DNA from: CBDHHC01 sp050633205
GTDB lineage: Bacteria > Pseudomonadota > Alphaproteobacteria > Rhizobiales > CBDHHC01
Assembly (NCBI GenBank): GCA_050633205.1
Contig: JBOEGA010000165.1
Coordinates: forward strand, 1-15,125
Length of the DNA: 15,125 bases
Direction of reading: 5' to 3'
This document shows positions 13,475-15,125 of the stretch, in pieces. How positions within the stretch are numbered: position 1 is the first letter of the stretch; every line of letters starts with the position of its first letter. Under the pieces are notes generated by a model. The model was not told the origin of the DNA, ran no database searches, and saw only the letters and a list, made by a program, of their open reading frames with translations. The position numbers were made by a program, and so were the translations under genes.

Positions 13475-14337
13475 GAAAGTACCAGTTATAAAAATAAGCA
13501 GATAACCACCCTGAATTTAAGGACTGGTCTCTCATCCTGCTAACTGGCATAACCCCTAAAACACTTGCTAACTCACTGCGTCAGCAACATCGCTATTTCT
13601 GCACTCATTCCATTTTTTTTCAAGTGGATAGAATCACTCTTCTGGGGATAACAACAAGTATTCGCAAAATTAGACGGTGAAATCAGGAAATAGACACAAC
13701 AAAAACAAATTTTTTTGCTGCATAGATAATTTTATCTTAAAAGTAGTGCCGAAGTATTCACAGCATTATTACTATACACCACCCGGGAAGTACTGTTAGA
13801 GACAGAATTAATCTGATCAGAATGCAAAATCCCGGAAATAATCTCCAGACTAACGACAAATCCAGCTCCTGGACAGTTACAATCCTGATCGCCCCTCAAT
13901 CATATAAATACCCCCGTCAATAGCAGTCCTCAAACCCTGCCAGCTCCTTGGCTCTTCCAGTAGCGAAATACCGGCATACTATGCTCAATACTAAAACCGC
14001 AGGAAGTATAGGAATAAGGTCCGCACCAGCCTCAACCAGATCCTTCTGCCTCATCCTCAGTGTGTAAATTCCAGCCAACCCGGATGAATTACACCACCGG
14101 TCATTACAACCTGCTCGGGCATTCAGTTTCCAGTCACCGTCAAAGGCCCGGTCTAACCAATACATGCTGCACGTGGCTTATACTCTGACTTTCCGACTTT
14201 CCCCTCTATCACACTTATCTGTTCCTGCATCTCTGCAATCATATCTTCACATCACTCCGGGATCTCGAATGCAACCAAAGCGCGTCCTGTATCATCGACC
14301 CCATCCATCAATGAGACCTGTTTCAGAAATGCAGTCT
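13475..14337. other. About 0.9 kb without a convincing gene
   Basis: ORFs here are short and scattered on both strands, none with a good ribosome site plus protein-like composition. The longest on the minus strand (13917-14165, 82 codons) has one hydrophobic stretch, PILPAVLVLSIV, but resembles nothing I know. I see no transposase fragment, attC-like site or tRNA. Decayed coding sequence is possible, given the damaged-looking gene next to it. Confidence 0.4.
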
Positions 14338-14674
14338 TCACATGCTGCCAATACACTCACAAGCCAGCTCTTCAACCTCACTCAAAATGACAACACAAAC
14401 ATCATCCGGCAGTATGTTCTGCAAGCAGCTTTTTATCGATCTCATAGACCTGTAATCCATCACTCAGTTTCCCCTTAACATGCGAATCAATTTCGTTACT
14501 TGTGCCATCGAGTGGAAAAGTTGCTCGAGTCAACGCAGGTAACGACAAAATTTCATAAGGAAAATCACATCTATAACTTTTTCCAATCTGTTTTTTTTCC
14601 GCATTTAGAGCCAAAATTATCTCTGTAGCGGTCGCAATTAGCGAAACAATTGTTTTATTCACCAATTTGTTCAC
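14338..14674 (-). pseudogene. Small hypothetical gene, possibly frameshifted
   Basis: A GTG at 14674 opens a 90-codon frame ending at 14402 (MNKLVNKTIVSLIATATEIILALNAEKK...). AAAGG lies directly before it; GTG at 14662 is an alternative start. Residues 8-26 form a weak signal-like or membrane segment. In a second frame an ATG at 14460 gives 40 codons ending at 14338 whose end, LPDDVCVVILSEVEELACE, looks more protein-like than the last ten residues of the first frame. Dropping one base near 14410-14425 joins the two into about 112 residues, so this may be one gene broken by an insertion or sequencing error. If intact, the gene would end at 14402. No family is recognised. Confidence 0.35.
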
Positions 14675-14766
14675 CTTTTATTGGTATTTAAGATGGAAAA
14701 GAACAACCGTTATAAGTAGTTCGATAATCATAATTGGAATACGATTCAACTTTCGGAGATAGAACA

Positions 14767-15125
14767 ATGGCTCGAAACGAAAAATCAATTAGTGGTTTAG
14801 GCACCTCAGTGAAGGTCCCGACAACCCGCAGCACAACGCGTAAAACATCTACTACAAAATCACGCACTTCATCAACAGCAGCAAAAGCTACTGCAGCGAA
14901 AAAAACTGCAGCGAAAAAAGCAGCGACAACAAAAACTGCTGCTAAGAAGGCTGTAGCGAAAAAAGCCCCGGCTAAAACCGCTGCTAAGAAAACTGTAGCG
15001 AAAAAAGCCCCGGCTAAAACTGCGGCTAAGAAAACTGTAGCTAAAAAAGCTCCGGCTAAAACTGCAGCTAAGAAAACTGTAGCTAAAAAAGCTCCGGCTA
15101 AGACTGCAGCTAAGAAAACTGTAGC
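14767..15125 (+). CDS. Histone-H1-like Lys/Ala-rich repeat protein (partial)
   Basis: The ATG at 14767, with GGAGAT 6 nt upstream, opens a frame with no stop up to the right edge (119 codons). The first 36 residues are Ser/Thr/Arg-rich (MARNEKSISGLGTSVKVPTT). Then it becomes almost pure Ala, Lys, Thr and Pro. From residue 59 a 14-residue unit, AKKTVAKKAPAKTA, repeats in tandem. Such tails, with SPKK/KPAAK-like units, occur in bacterial H1-like proteins (AlgP, Hc1, BpH2 types) that bind DNA non-specifically and may compact the nucleoid or affect transcription. The total length and C-terminus are outside the window. Confidence 0.85.
   Translation, partial: MARNEKSISGLGTSVKVPTTRSTTRKTSTTKSRTSSTAAKATAAKKTAAKKAATTKTAAKKAVAKKAPAKTAAKKTVAKKAPAKTAAKKTVAKKAPAKTAAKKTVAKKAPAKTAAKKTV
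14941..15125 (+). repeat. 42-bp in-frame tandem repeat
   Basis: Units start at 14941, 14983, 15025 and 15067, with a partial fifth at 15109. Each encodes one 14-residue block. Units 2 to 4 differ mainly at synonymous third positions (gcg/gct, gcc/gct, aaa/aag), so copies are recent or homogenised. Copy number is expected to vary by slippage or recombination. Confidence 0.9.

Noticed and set aside
13730..13743. AT-only dyad around 13730
   Set aside because: Short and AT-only; expected by chance in this composition.
13917..14165. 82-codon minus-strand ORF with a hydrophobic stretch
   Set aside because: No ribosome site, no recognisable family, and the composition is not convincing; treated as non-coding.
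13475..14337. Integron attC sites or insertion-sequence ends in the gene-poor region
   Set aside because: No paired RYYYAAC/GTTRRRY cores, terminal inverted repeats or target duplications were found by eye.
14164..14478. 104-codon plus-strand ORF
   Set aside because: Rich in His, Ser, Pro and Arg as expected from the reverse of other frames; overlaps the better minus-strand frames; no ribosome site.
14941..15125. CRISPR-like periodic repeat
   Set aside because: The 42-bp units are contiguous with no spacers and stay in frame with a Lys/Ala-rich protein.

Overview
The window looks like chromosomal DNA from a proteobacterium, probably a gammaproteobacterium. The evidence is an Hmp/NsrR nitrosative-stress pair, a GcvA-like LysR regulator, a Rid protein, a LMW-phosphatase-type ArsC and a histone-H1-like Lys/Ala repeat protein. 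Coding DNA is moderately AT-rich and intergenic DNA is very AT-rich. I cannot name the genus. There are no rRNAs, tRNAs, CRISPR arrays, transposases or integrases that I can support.

Left half (1-7613): a block of single-gene units carrying domains typical of prokaryotic conflict and signalling systems. In order these are a secreted von Willebrand A protein (-, cut by the left edge), a TIR-RDD-FHA membrane fusion (+), an exported caspase-like protease with two peptidoglycan-binding domains and an EF-hand loop (+), a four-TM SLATT-like protein (-), a patatin-like lipid hydrolase (+) and a SLOG-like Rossmann protein (-). The TIR and caspase genes share two short sequence motifs in their upstream regions. 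The patatin gene is divergent from the 4TM gene and abuts the SLOG gene tail to tail with no gap. No nucleotide cyclase or nucleotidyltransferase is visible, so this is not a canonical CBASS or Pycsar locus. Whether the block is one system is inference.

Middle (7699-10971): nsrR (-) and hmp (+) are divergent over 106 bp holding two NsrR-type 23-bp boxes, each overlapping one of the two opposing promoters. Next comes a second divergent pair: a SnoaL-like NTF2-fold protein (-) and a LysR regulator (+), with two dyads in the 96-bp gap, one of them a T-N11-A LysR box next to the regulator's start.

Right part (11171-15125): a compact minus-strand set arsC-ridA-thioesterase, with a promoter and a Pho-box-like direct repeat in front of arsC. 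Then comes a SUFU-domain gene (-) with its own terminator and a strong hairpin before its ribosome binding site, about 0.9 kb with no convincing gene, a possibly frameshifted small gene (-), and the start of a Lys/Ala-rich H1-like protein (+) with 42-bp in-frame tandem repeats that runs off the right edge.
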